In this document: in pieces, positions 1-9,790 of the stretch | How positions within the stretch are numbered: position 1 is the stretch's first letter | Layout of the letters: each line of letters begins with the position of its first letter | Source: Congeria kusceri | Lineage: Eukaryota > Mollusca > Bivalvia > Myida > Dreissenidae | Direction: 5' to 3' | DNA: 64,000 bases | Assembly (NCBI GenBank): GCA_027627225.1 | Contig: CM051034.1 | Span: 8,160,058-8,224,057 of the forward strand | Position numbers and translations under genes: made by a program | Notes under the pieces: model-generated | Told to the model about the DNA's origin: nothing | The model's input: the letters and a program-made list of their open reading frames with translations, nothing else | Database searches by the model: none

Positions 1-66
1 GTTCATCAACGAAGTAGCCTAGGTTATCCAATGTAAGACACATCTCTGTTTTCCAATATTCCACTT
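1..66 (-). CDS. Exon 5 (partial) of ZAD-like zinc-domain gene
   Basis: Minus-strand open segment running off the left edge. A polypyrimidine stretch ending in AG (ttttctttccag on minus) precedes it. After two bases completing a split codon it reads VEYWKTEMCLTLDNLGYFVDE without a stop. The split codon G|AA agrees with the one-base overhang left by the exon at 1001-1093. I do not recognise the peptide. The real end is outside the window. Splice sites and phase are seen in sequence; joining to the other exons is inference. Confidence 0.5.
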
Positions 67-1000
67 CTGGAAAGAAAATAGTTTTTGACATATATAATAT
101 ATAAACAACTTTTTTTAGCAGGATCATGTTTAGATAAATAGACATATTGACAATTTGACCATTATTTAACACTATATTTAAAACTACAATAATTTCGTGA
201 TGCCAGAATATGAAAATTCATCGCTAAAACTGGAAAAGATTTTACTGACCACCAGTAATGTCATGTTTTTTTTTACTATATTCTGGCTTGATAAAATGAA
301 ACATATTGAGCAGCTTTTATCAGGGATTTTTCACATTATTGCAGGACACAATAATTATTCTATTTAAAGCCCCTGTACATCAAAAATAATTCAATCCATG
401 CTGATATGGCATCAGTTCTAAATAATAAAAATGAGGTTAATTTCACTAAATACTTTTGTGTTCGTAAAAACTACATTTACTTATGTTTATGTTTGAAAGC
501 TCTTGGTGTGAATAGAATAGATGCTTTTATGTATGCTTGGTACGAACGTAGTGTAGTTTATTCATTTAGTCCAGAGGCATCACACGCTATAAATACATAT
601 ATAGAAACTATGTGATTAACAATTACCTTATAAGTGGACTGGGGCTTTAAAGACCCATTGTGTACAGTGAATTCTTGTTTGTTGTTAAAATGTGTGAAAT
701 AATAATTTCCAGAAATAACAAAGGGTCATATGTATGTAAGTTTATAACAATGTTTTTTTTAATTTAAAACTCATACATAATGGGTCTTTAAAATAATTTC
801 ATTATCATATTTCACTGCAAGTAAATGTTGTTCTGTTGATTTGCAGATGGCATTATATTTGTTTATTAAAACACACATTTTTCACTTTATCTGGCATCAG
901 AATCAGGTAACTGGGAATAACAATTCAACAGAAAAACATGGCATTCAGAACAAGGAAGGTTCAAATGGGAAATAAATTTCCCAACAACAGTTTTAATTAC
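67..1000 (-). other. Candidate intron 4 of the minus-strand gene
   Basis: AT-rich sequence between two phase-compatible candidate exons, starting GTAATT and ending AG on the minus strand. I see no convincing gene inside. The 69-codon plus-strand open frame at 406-615 has no recognisable motif. Confidence 0.4.
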
Positions 1001-1093
1001 CTGAGTAACTATGATCACTAAGTCCAAAAAGCAATTGTTTTTTTGGACCAGTTTTTTCTCCACCTTCATGCTGACGTTCCGGTTCCTTAGTTA
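1001..1093 (-). CDS. Exon 4 of ZAD-like zinc-domain gene
   Basis: A 93-bp minus-strand exon candidate. The acceptor is ttgttgttttattag and the donor CTCAG|GTAATT. It translates as (V)TKEPERQHEGGEKTGPKK... to ...LFGLSDHSYS, a charged, low-complexity linker. It begins with two bases of a split codon and ends with one, so it links the upstream exon (ends one base over) to the edge exon (starts with two bases) in the same frame. I do not recognise a domain. Confidence 0.5.
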
Positions 1094-1574
1094 CTAATAA
1101 AACAACAATTCATTATTGATTTGACTAACAAAGGCAAGACAATACTATGAATTTCTCATAGCTTTCTTATTGTAACAATTGACAAGGCTAATTATTAATT
1201 TCCAAACATTTCAGTTAAAATGTGTGGACAAACTAACAAAATAACCTGTTTTAACAAGTCGCATTGCTTATAATTGTTCGAAATTAAATGCATTTGATTT
1301 TAAATTATTAAAACAATAGTTTAACAATAATTTAATACAATAACTTTATAAATGGCAAGGCATGCAAAATTATTATTATATCAGTAAGTCATTATAAATA
1401 CTCAGATTATGTTGTTGTTTTTTTTCAATTCTTTAGCCTTTGAGAAACAAATATATAGTTTGTTATGATTAAAACTAAAGCAATATATTAATTACATGTA
1501 TAATGGTACAAGTGCGCAGGCATTTCCCCAGGATATTGCTATTAAAGGCACAGGGGCATAGACGCACTTTTGGC

Positions 1575-1663
1575 ATTCATATAGGACACATAAAATTAAA
1601 AAAAACCATCCAATCCATTGAATGGGTTTGATGGTTTTCTTAATTGTATGTGTCCTATATGAA
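1575..1663. repeat. Imperfect inverted repeat (MITE-like hairpin)
   Basis: Arms of about 35 bp (attcatataggacacata... and ...tatgtgtcctatatgaat) flank a loop of about 18 bp. The arms differ by a few mismatches. It lies in a candidate intron. It could be a small palindromic MITE. Confidence 0.6.
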
Positions 1664-1729
1664 TTTCTACAGTACTTTAGAGCTAAAACAAGCACACAAA
1701 GATAATATTTGGAAATCTGGGAAAATAGG

Positions 1730-1848
1730 TACCCCTTAATTGAACATTTAGGCACAAGGGTACACCTGAATTGAACATTTAGGCACAATGGTGCCCCTGA
1801 TTTGGAAATTCAGACACAGGTGTGCCCCTGCATTTAAAGGCCCTTGGG
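1730..1848. repeat. 31-bp tandem repeat, about four decayed copies
   Basis: Units start at 1730, 1761, 1792 and 1823, all exactly 31 bp apart. They share 'cccctgaattgaacattt' followed by 'aggcacaaggg'-like sequence. Divergence rises towards the last copy. Confidence 0.75.
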
Positions 1849-2021
1849 AAAGGCCTGGTGTTGTGGTGGTGTTTGGACAAGTAGATAGATTATATAAATG
1901 TCATTTCAGAATTGATATTTTTTATTCCTATTCAACAAAATAAACTATGGCATTAGGAATGGCTCCTTTTAGTTTGAACAGTTAAAATCTGTGCCAGATA
2001 ATTATCATTTACTTCACCTAC

Positions 2022-2263
2022 CCAATTTCAGTTTTTCGAGACTACTCATCAGTCCCTCAATCACAGTTGTCTTTCGTTGTGGCGTTCCTTTTATTTTTTC
2101 CAGACTCCTTACCAGTCCATCAACCACTGTAGGTCTTCTTTGTGGGGTTTTCATTATATTTTCATTGTTAACTGACTTAATCCTTTTGGACTTCAGTGTA
2201 ACTGGTGTCTTGTCTGGGCTAATGACACGCTTTCCAGTTTGTTCAAGTCTTTGTGTGACTGTT
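2022..2263 (-). CDS. Exon 3 of ZAD-like zinc-domain gene, with internal repeat
   Basis: A 242-bp minus-strand exon candidate between a strong acceptor (tttctctttcttttag) and a donor (TTGG|GTAGGT). The frame is open throughout and basic: TVTQRLEQTGKRVISPDK..., then two tandem 20-residue repeats, TPQRRPTVVDGLVRSLEKIK and, with one intervening Gly, TPQRKTTVIEGLMSSLEKLK. The VxDGLVRSLEK-type motif could be a short helical or protein-binding element. The plus-strand open frame covering this region is its antisense shadow. Phase: starts with one base of a split codon and ends with one. Confidence 0.6.
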
Positions 2264-3224
2264 CTAAAAGAAAGAGAAATACAGTAAATGCGAAATTTTA
2301 AAAATTATTAGTCAAAATGACCTCTGAAATGGTCAACACAAAAAGTGTGAAAATCTGTTGAAAATTGTTATTTTTTTTGCAAATATTCAATTGCAAATGA
2401 AAGATTATCCTTAAAAACCTTTATTTTTTCAGTGTAAGACTAAGAAATTTCTTGGACTTAGCAAATTGTTAGAAAATGTCACCAGACTGGTCCGACTTTT
2501 CACCATGCCCTCTTTTGACAGTACCCTGTACGTTTTGTGATCCAAGATCTTTCCCTAATGAGAGTGTACTTACATTGTATAATATGTCCTATTAAGGTTT
2601 GCGCAGTAGTCTTTGTTTGTTTGGATTGTTTGTCATTTTCAACAGTATTTTAGTCATATTACTCTAGAAGGAATGATTATTTTTTACATTATTTGGCCTA
2701 TTATTACAATCTATTAACCGGTAGTCTCAAGTCTAATGCACATTATAGCTTTATTATACTTTTACACTTTTAATATTGTAACCAGTCTATTTTGGTCTAC
2801 TTCATTCACTGACCATTTCTTCCTCATGGACTTCATGATGTTTTAGTTATTTAAATGTGAGGCCCATACACCTATTTCTGTTTATGCTAAACCTATTGTA
2901 TGAAGTTGTTATAATTGTAACTTATTGCTTTAAGTTAATGCAGGGCCTCTATTTGTTTTTGCCTGTTAATAAAATATATGCTTTTTGTCACGAACACTAG
3001 AGGTAATTCTTTCAAAGTCATTCTCTCCCCATTTCATTTACACATATTTTATATTACCCAGAAAATATTTAGAAATCTTGATTTATTGAATAGCTGTACT
3101 TCTATTAAAATGTACATAAAACTAAAAAGTTTAACAAATAAACTACATGTCATGGTATTCTAATTGTTTCTGTTTTTCATTATATATATTATCTGGGTAA
3201 ACAATGAAATAGTAAGCCTGTTAC
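2264..3224 (-). other. Candidate intron 2
   Basis: AT-rich sequence between candidate exons, starting GTAACA and ending AG on minus. An open stretch near 2480-2550 preceded by an AG was considered as another exon, but its possible strong donors do not keep the frame. Confidence 0.4.
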
Positions 3225-3292
3225 ACTGCCACCATCTCACACTTTTCCTGGGTAAGCTGGTTCACCAGTACTAAGTGCACATATGCCAGTGG
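3225..3292 (-). CDS. Exon 2 of ZAD-like zinc-domain gene
   Basis: A 68-bp minus-strand exon candidate. The acceptor is gaagtttctttag and the donor GGCAGT|GTAACA. It reads PLAYVHLVLVNQLTQEKCEM and then VA plus a split V codon. It starts in phase 0, as the ZAD-like exon ends, and ends two bases over, as the exon at 2022-2263 needs. In ZAD proteins the residues after the last CxxC form a helix, and this could be that helix. It is the weakest link of the chain because the exon is short. Confidence 0.4.
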
Positions 3293-3518
3293 CTAAAGAA
3301 ACTTCAGCGAACAGGTTTTATAGTGATGACTAGACTTGTTTATGTAGCGCAGTCATAAAATATAAAAAGCATCATTTTAAGTTATGGAAGCCATAACTAA
3401 TATACCAGTAACTGACAACTGCCCTAGTTGAATCAGATGTAGGGGGTACATTCAAATATATCCTTCATTTCAATTTTATTTCATTTCATATAAAATATGA
3501 TGTCACTTAAAATCAATG

Positions 3519-4026
3519 TTAAAGGGACTTGTTCACAGATTGTCAAAATGACATTTTCCCAACTTTTTGTCACAGATTCCAAAAATAAAAGAACACTGTA
3601 CACCAGGGAGCGAAATGACACTAATGGCGTAGACTCATTATGAAAATACAGTTTCGTTTATGAATAGTGATCATTTGAAATTGATAAAATTATAAAGCGT
3701 TACAAACGCGAAACGATTGAATAATTTGGAATGTTTCTGTTGTTTCCGTTAAATTTTGTAACAACACGTGGATCACTTATATCAAGTATTAAACGCAGAC
3801 TTCTTATAACAGTCCGGATGGCCGAGTGGTTACGGCGATAACCTTTTAATCCAAAGGGCACTGGTTCGAGCCCCGATAGGGACAAACTTTTCTTTTAATT
3901 TCTCTTTTTAATTCTATTCTTGTTATTATAATGGAGCTCTAGAGTTCCAATGTTTAAATCTAACAATTTAAGGCATTTAATGACACACTTCAAAAAATGT
4001 CCCAATCTGTGAACAAGTCCCTTTAA
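3519..4026. mobile_element. 508-bp TIR element with internal tRNA-like sequence
   Basis: Perfect 24-bp terminal inverted repeats: TTAAAGGGACTTGTTCACAG plus ATTG at 3519-3542 and its complement at 4003-4026. Similarity continues loosely inward (gacatttt...). The ends are TTAA, so a TTAA target duplication, as made by piggyBac-type transposases, cannot be told from the repeat itself. No transposase is present, so it would be non-autonomous. It lies in candidate intron 1 of the minus-strand gene. Inside is a tRNA-like sequence at 3812-3883. Confidence 0.8.
3812..3883 (+). tRNA. tRNA-like sequence (probable pseudogene inside the TIR element)
   Basis: 72 bases with a near-perfect pol III A box (TGGCCGAGTGG) and B box (GGTTCGAGCCC). 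The ends GTCC...GGAC pair partly as an acceptor stem. The D-arm resembles serine/leucine tRNAs but there is no long variable arm. The anticodon region (accttttaatccaaagg) does not fold into a clean 5-bp stem with a 7-base loop. I therefore read it as tRNA-derived, perhaps the head of a SINE absorbed by the TIR element, not a working tRNA gene. No amino-acid identity is assigned. Confidence 0.55.
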
Positions 4027-4384
4027 ATTGATGCAGTTTGTTAAAATGAGGCAGTTTGACTATAAAACTTGAAAACTGTATTAAACCTCTAGTAGTGATG
4101 TCTAATATAATTAAAAATTATGCAACATAGCCCAGGCGTCTACTGTTCTTATTATTTTAATAATAATATCAACACCAATTAGTCTATATTGACTACAATT
4201 AGTCAAACCTCCAAGCGGTAAAAAAGCATTTATAAGGCATACGAAGCAATTAACATTAGAAAGCGTCGTATTAAATGAATGCAACTTTATTACCTAAGGA
4301 ATAAGACACTTAACTATCAAACAAAACGTTGTTAATTAAAACGCTTTTTACTGAAGAATTATTAACTATTTTACATGTAAGATA

Positions 4385-4586
4385 CTTGCCTCCTGAATAA
4401 TGCAATCTGATGCAATTTGCGCCAACAGCATCTGCAAATAATTTTTGTATTGGTTTCAAAATTAATGTCCACAATCTGCCTAACCAAATCACAATCGGCA
4501 TGTCGACCTTCAAGAGCAAACATATCTCTGTCTGGTTTTAAACATAATTTACATGCGGCCAAGGGCGCCGCCATTTTTTCTGCCAT
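4385..4586 (-). CDS. Exon 1: ZAD-like zinc-binding domain
   Basis: Minus-strand first exon candidate. The start has a good context (caaaATGGCAG), with a second in-frame Met four codons on. Residues 12-58 fit the ZAD pattern: C12-x2-C15, a spacer with hydrophobic positions (DLVRQIVDI), then C51-x2-C54 and WRKL. The start is MAEKMAAPLAACKLC. ZAD domains bind one zinc with two CxxC pairs and mediate dimerisation, usually at the N-terminus of C2H2 zinc-finger transcription factors. No C2H2 fingers are seen in the window; they could lie in exons left of position 1. The exon ends CAA|GTATCT in phase 0. Confidence 0.6.
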
Positions 4587-4822
4587 TTTGAAAGTAGTCC
4601 AAAATGTCGCTCAATGTACCAGAGATTGATTTATGCAATAAATCGTCTGCTGATCCAGAGTGTAATGACACTATAATAAGTAATATATTTAAATCACTTA
4701 CCCTTTATTAATTCCACTCTGTGTACACAATCGACGTCTACCATGTTGAAATATAGCTTCTAGATGTATTTCTGTCAACATTTCTGATTGGTTGTTTCTA
4801 AGTATCGGAACCAATCAAATCA
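4587..4822. other. Upstream region of the ZAD-like gene
   Basis: Sequence 5' of the ZAD-like start on minus. It should hold the promoter and 5' leader. I see no clear TATA box at a fixed distance and cannot place a transcription start. Confidence 0.3.
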
Positions 4823-5022
4823 ATTTCTCGGGTAACCCATGGCAACCCGCTTTTTGTGCAGTGTTCAATGTGTTATAATTTTCTTAGGAAGATTGGCAAA
4901 GTTCCGCGCTTTTTAGATTCCGATTTCTCGGGTAACCCATGGCAACCCGCTTTTTGTGCAGTACTCAATGTGTTATAATTTTCGTCGGAAGATTTGCAAA
5001 GTTCCGCGCTTTTTAGATTCCG
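4823..5022. repeat. 100-bp tandem duplication
   Basis: Two nearly identical 100-bp copies start at 4823 and 4923 (atttctcgggtaacccatgg... to ...gctttttagattccg). They differ at a handful of bases. Confidence 0.9.
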
Positions 5023-5215
5023 CTTTCTAGCCGTCGGAACAAATGTCCGAGAATTGCTATATAAATAGTATCTTTCTGTCCGTCGGAAAATGTAAAAGTT
5101 CCGCGCTTTTTAGATTTTGAATTCTATCCGTCGGAACAGATGTCCCGAAAATAACTATGTAATTTGTATCTTTCTGCTCGTCGGAAAATGTTGATTCCCG
5201 AAATTCCGACGGCTA
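5023..5215. repeat. Related decayed repeats with CCGTCGGAA boxes
   Basis: Continues the preceding duplication with diverged copies. 'cgtcggaaca.atgtcc', 'gtatctttctg', 'cgtcggaaaatg' and 'agttccgcgctttttagatt' recur at roughly 110-bp spacing. The whole 4,823-5,215 block looks like one small satellite. Confidence 0.65.
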
Positions 5216-6114
5216 CTATATGCCTATATTAGCGTTGTTTTTCGCGGAATATGAAAGTTCCTCAATGAAAATCTCCGAAAGTCCGATAGTTACTATATAT
5301 TTTAATGTAATTTAGCGGGGGTCCCAACCGGCTTTCCATACGAGACCTTGTTTCATCAATGCAAATTAAAATTCATACACATATTTAATGAATTCATCCA
5401 AAACTAAGTTTTAGATGTAATTTACTTTGCCTTAACGTAACACTACAATAATGTAAAAACAAGATTTTCGATTAGTGCATACTCATCGCTAATCCATAAA
5501 TCAACCTTATGAAGGAGTGAGCCATAATTTGACTTTCATAGCCCGAAATGATGTATAATAATGATTAAAAATTTATATAAATGAAAGTATATGTGAATAC
5601 TTTTCGGAATGCAGTTAATTAAAATGTTAAAATTTATAAACGTCGTTTTTTTCCAAATTCAGTTTCTTTCATTGTACAAAATGTATCCATTTATCTTCTG
5701 GTCTGAAAGCATAAAATTAAATACAGTAATAAGGTTTGAAAATACTAATGACTTTCTTTGTTAAATTACACTAGTGGTATCTAGCCTAATACACATGTCG
5801 TATATGGTAACTGCTTAATAGCTGTGAATTTATATAAGTAACGAAAGAAAATATGAAACATTGCATAAAGTGCCATTACAACTCACACGGATGCGTTGTT
5901 TGAGGCTTTTCAAAAACAAACACTTTATAAAAATATCATGCCTGATTGGTAAAACTTGTGCAGGATGTTAGACAAATCTGCCAGTTATATCGCAATTACT
6001 CAGAACTTAGCAGATACATGTACCCTATGTACTCGTATATTAACAGGTTTACTTGAATAATACAAATTTTGGTTAAAATTGTAAACACAAATAAACAATA
6101 TGAGAATAATTTGC
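5216..6114. other. No gene seen
   Basis: AT-rich non-coding sequence with stops in all frames. No repeat or RNA gene is recognised. Confidence 0.5.
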
Positions 6115-6720
6115 AAAACGGCAATTCAAGATATCTTAAATGGTAAACAAAATTGGTTTTACGACGTTAATAAACTTTTAGAAAAAAAACCCCATAGTTT
6201 TGGTGACGTTTGGAGAATTCTTTATAATGTAAATGAAAACAGTTTCATTCATATTTTTAATTGGTGAATATTTAAAAGATTGACAGTCACATTTGGAGAA
6301 TTATAACAGAGTTCTACATTTGTACAGAAACATAAAAGAGACACTATATGCTTTGAACCGCACCGCAATGCCATTATGTCTAGAAGCCTAAAACAACTTT
6401 AAGCAAAACGAGGATATCGTCGCAGAAGTTAAGAATACAAGCATGACATATACACTTGACAACGCGTAGAGAGGAATCAAAGATTCTGCCAGATTTGCAA
6501 AATTTAAGACGAAGAAGATGAATATCATTGTGTTCTTATCTGTCCAACATATAACGATATAAGATTAAAATATATAAAACGCTACTACAGAGTAAGACCT
6601 GATATGGTCAAACTGGTATTGCTAATGAAAATGGAAACAAGCAAGACATAATGAAGTTAAGTAAATATATTAATGAAGGCCTTAGGCGTAAGCAAACTTT
6701 TTTAAAATGCCACGATATCT
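6115..6720 (+). pseudogene. Decayed LINE 3' region with zinc-knuckle remnant
   Basis: Plus-strand frames broken by stops and shifts still read QDILNGKQNWFYDVNKLL, then RFCQICKI*DEEDEYHCVL and ICPTYNDIRLKYI, then KYINEGLRRKQTF. The CxxC...H...C pattern followed by P-x-Y-x-x-x-R is typical of the C-terminal zinc knuckle of non-LTR retrotransposon ORF2 proteins. No RT domain remains, so it is a 5'-truncated dead copy. Confidence 0.6.
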
Positions 6721-7199
6721 CATCACTCTTTCTAATTACTCTACACTAATGTCACACATTACGGATTTGTAACAAGTTTCGAATATAGATTGTATAAAAT
6801 TAACACTGTTATCGCATTACAACAATCTGTTAATATGTTTATATAAGATATAATATGTTAACCTAACCCTTTTCCATTTGTTATATATGTGTACATTATT
6901 GTATGTATAAATATTTGTGTTTGTGCGTGTAAATATGTGTTGTTGTTTTCTGTGTGAAAATATCTTTCCTGCTTATAGCTTGTAAGAATTGTGAAAATAG
7001 TTACTCAGCTAATAAATGTAACGTTTCTCCCGAGCTTCGGGTTTCAAGTATGGCGCACACAATTGAACAATACAACAAACAATATAACTAATATGTATAT
7101 ATAATTTTCCTCAAGCTACCTTGCTTTATGATTAGCTTATTGTAGACAAATGATTGGTATGGAACAGTTAATTAAATATAATTAACTACTATTATTATA
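6721..7199. other. No gene seen
   Basis: AT-rich non-coding DNA, possibly the 3' tail of the LINE remnant. Nothing else recognised. Confidence 0.4.
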
Positions 7200-7570
7200 C
7201 AATGACCCCGAGCCTCACTTCGAGTCTGCTGTGATATCCCGAGAGTGGTCTGGAACAATGTATTGACCCAGAGTCTTTGTTATGAAACACTATATAATAC
7301 TCCGGGTCTGGTACACAGGCCTGCATTCAATCATTGACCATTTGGCGGGCCTTCGGGTCGGTCGGTCTAGTCGAGCACTGCTAGCGCTCTATGTGCTGAG
7401 CTAGCGGGCGGTGCTTGGCTGCTCGGTCATATGGTTTTCAACCGGTACCGAGGGTAAATAAACTCAACTATCATCAACACAGGCCTGTATGGTGTTTATT
7501 ACTATATGACTCCGTACCCTGGGTATGGAACCTATGAAAAGTGACTTGGAGTCTTGGATGGGTAAATTCG
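7200..7570 (+). mobile_element. Possible solo LTR
   Basis: A GC-richer island in AT-rich DNA with promoter-like and terminator-like signals in order: a TATA-like ACTATATAATACTC near 7289 and an AATAAA near 7456, followed by a T-rich end. Clear TG...CA ends and target duplications could not be fixed, and there are no internal retrotransposon genes. It could also be an unrelated promoter or repeat. Confidence 0.3.
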
Positions 7571-7739
7571 TCACATAAATATGTATATGTATTTAAACCT
7601 GACGTGATTATCCGATACTAAAAGCCACCATACTATGCTATAACAATATACATTATGTACAAGAACTATATTCGATTAACACTGAAAGCTAGTGGAATCA
7701 TTGAAAACTAAGTAAAATTGTTCATTAAATCTTTATCAT

Positions 7740-7990
7740 TTGTGACTTTTCTCTACGCTCTCGATCCAATATCTGATATCGCCATAATTTTCTTGAATAA
7801 CTCGACGGGAAATGAATGGATGTATTCATCCATCTATGCATATTTATTTCAACTAGTAATTCTGAAATTAAGGTTGAATATAAAAATACTCAATTAACAA
7901 TTGACCCGTCAATTACCGGAAAGTATATAAACCGACGCAAAACGTTGAACAACGTGACTTTTCTCTACGCTCTCGATCCAATATCGCCAT
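7740..7990. repeat. 35-bp direct repeat, two copies 211 bp apart
   Basis: The phrase starting 'gtgacttttctctacgctct' and running through 'cgatccaatatc' occurs at about 7741 and again at about 7952. The second copy continues into the short plus-strand open frame at 7816-8031, which has no recognisable product. Confidence 0.7.
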
Positions 7991-8214
7991 GGACAGACAC
8001 ACGATACCAGTCAAGAAGTTGTTGCTGGTAGAGAAGCCAGCATAAGACAAGCATGGACGATCAAATTAGCCTCAATCTCAACGTTTGGCTCAACTGCTCC
8101 TGACCGAGGAGCCGGGATAATCTCGCACAAACCCTGCTAGATATTAGATATATACGGTGTCCTGTTAATGCCATCGCAGTTTCGCGACTTCGACCTGTGT
8201 TTATGAAAAGGGGC

Positions 8215-8284
8215 CGACACCGACACGGTACGCCGAAGCGCCGAGACGATGCGCCAGCGCGCCGACACGATGCGCCGAAGCGAA
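8215..8284 (+). repeat. GC-rich 21-bp repeat array, forward block A
   Basis: About three 21-bp units of the form CGACACGATGCGCCGAAGCG plus one base. The unit is followed by 'ataaacgtcgcaatctc', which also follows block C. Very GC-rich against AT-rich flanks. Confidence 0.8.
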
Positions 8285-8349
8285 ATAAACGTCGCAATCT
8301 CTTGCGTGTTTTCATCTGTGGCTATAAAATTAGTGAAAGATACGAAGAG

Positions 8350-8542
8350 ACGACGTTTATATCGCTTGGGCGCATCGTGTCAGCGCTTCGGCGTACCGTG
8401 TCGTCGCTTCGGCGTATCGTCTCTGCGCATCGGCGTATCGTGTCGGCGCTTCGGCCTATCGTGTCGGAGCGACGGTACGCCGACGCGCCGACACAATACG
8501 CCGGAGCGCCGACACGATGCGCCGAAGCGATATAAACGTCGC
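8350..8542. repeat. GC-rich 21-bp repeat, inverted block B plus forward block C
   Basis: Block B (about 8350-8465) holds five units in reverse orientation (cgcttcggcgtatcgtgtcg-type). Block C (about 8466-8542) returns to forward orientation. The outer ends 'cgacgtttatatcgctt' and '...aagcgatataaacgtcg' are inverted complements, so 8350-8542 is a long imperfect palindrome. Because 21 is a multiple of three, open frames of 109-112 codons with 7-residue repeats arise on plus; I treat these as by-products. Confidence 0.8.
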
Positions 8543-8740
8543 AATCTCGCGCTGTTTTTTAAAATTCAATTACGTTAAATACTTGATTGTTTGCAAATGA
8601 TAGATCTAGAAATGTTCTGATATATTTTCGTACCAAACATATGCTCCAATAGTAAATGCTTTTTAAAAACACGCAATTCTGTACCTATGGCAGAGTGTTC
8701 TTCTTAAAAAAAATTAAATGGTAGGGCACTTTACCCTCAT
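8543..8740. other. No gene seen
   Basis: AT-rich spacer after the 21-bp repeat cluster. Confidence 0.4.
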
Positions 8741-8814
8741 AAGGCGTAAACAAATTATGTTTATTTCAGGTTACCTGACCTACCCTAAAAAATGCCACGA
8801 CCTGGAGTTTCATT
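8741..8814. mobile_element. Isolated terminus of the 56,965-58,694 element family
   Basis: AAGGCGTAAACAAATTATG, then 'tttatttcaggttacctgacctaccc' to 'aatgccacgacc', closely matches both inverted termini of the 1.7-kb element at 56,965-58,694. Only one end is seen here, so this is a fragment or solo end. Confidence 0.7.
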
Positions 8815-9790
8815 ATTTCTAATTGACTAATTCAGTGCCACATGTCACAAACGTGAATGGCTCGTTATTCGAGGACGTTTTACTCTGCACCACCATAGTA
8901 ATTTTTTTCATAATGAAAACTATAATTATTGAAACTATTACAACATCCATATACACGTATTGTGTAGAGGTATAGAATAATTCGTTTTAAAGTTCAAATT
9001 ATGTTTAATTTAGTGTCCTTATGTCATTATTGTCATACTGCATCATGCAGACCTACAGATATCAACATTTTATTGGCAATGATCCTGGATGGTGTGGGTG
9101 TCATTGTTAGCCCTGTTTCATCCATGTTCCAAATTCGTTGCTGAACGTTGTATAGGCCACTAGTCACTAAGTTCTTCTCGAGGGCCGCGTAATACAGTCA
9201 TATTCTTAAATGACTCATGACATAATGTCGACCGTTTGTCGTTGATCCAGCTGGTGACAGAAAGAAGACAAGACGGCGAACGTCCAGACTCATCCATCAT
9301 TTTCCCGTGGTCATACCGTTCTTTAAATCTTTAGTTTCCTGTCCGATGAAGCTGTCCCAAAAATTAATACATGTTAAACTGGATAGCGCTCGGAGAGTCA
9401 ATACCTTCATACAGTCATCTCATTCTCCACAATTCACATGTATTTGTAATTAATTAGTTATACAATATACTGGAGCAATGTGCTTCCTCATTGATAGACA
9501 TTCATTTTGACAAATCCTGGATCCAGATGGTTATCCAGATTGCCAACGTGATCGTATTCTTTATTTATTGACCATTTTCAGCTTTGCAAGATATAACTTT
9601 ACACAGATAAACAACAGACCGATAAAACATAGTTACTTATTGCAAAAAATGTTTTGTTTAAAAACAACGCTATCGTGTCATTCACAATTCATTTTCATTT
9701 TAAGTTTTCTTGTTAAACTTTAAATTACTAACCAGAAAAAAAATATTTGGAAACGCCCAAGCTACGTCCAGTTCTGTTAAATGATTCTTC
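8815..9790. other. No gene seen
   Basis: Non-coding sequence. No open frame, repeat or RNA gene is recognised. Confidence 0.45.

Larger units (their letters stand above)
1094..2021 (-). other. Candidate intron 3, with small repeats
   Basis: AT-rich intron candidate starting GTAGGT on minus. It carries a hairpin-forming inverted repeat at 1575-1663 and a 31-bp tandem repeat at 1730-1848, listed separately. No other gene is seen. Confidence 0.4.
3293..4384 (-). other. Candidate intron 1
   Basis: Starts GTATCT and ends CTTTAG on minus. It contains the 508-bp TIR element. No further coding segment is seen. Confidence 0.4.

Noticed and set aside
2470..2560. Possible extra exon on minus (GKILDHKTYRVLSKEG...)
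   Set aside because: It has an acceptor-like AG and is open, but its plausible strong donors give a phase that does not fit between the neighbouring candidate exons.
3812..3883. Functional tRNA gene
   Set aside because: A and B boxes are good, but the anticodon arm does not fold properly, the acceptor stem has mismatches, and it sits inside a transposable element.
8197..8578. 109-112 codon plus-strand ORFs with 7-residue repeats
   Set aside because: Product of a 21-bp repeat that is open in more than one frame and changes orientation midway.
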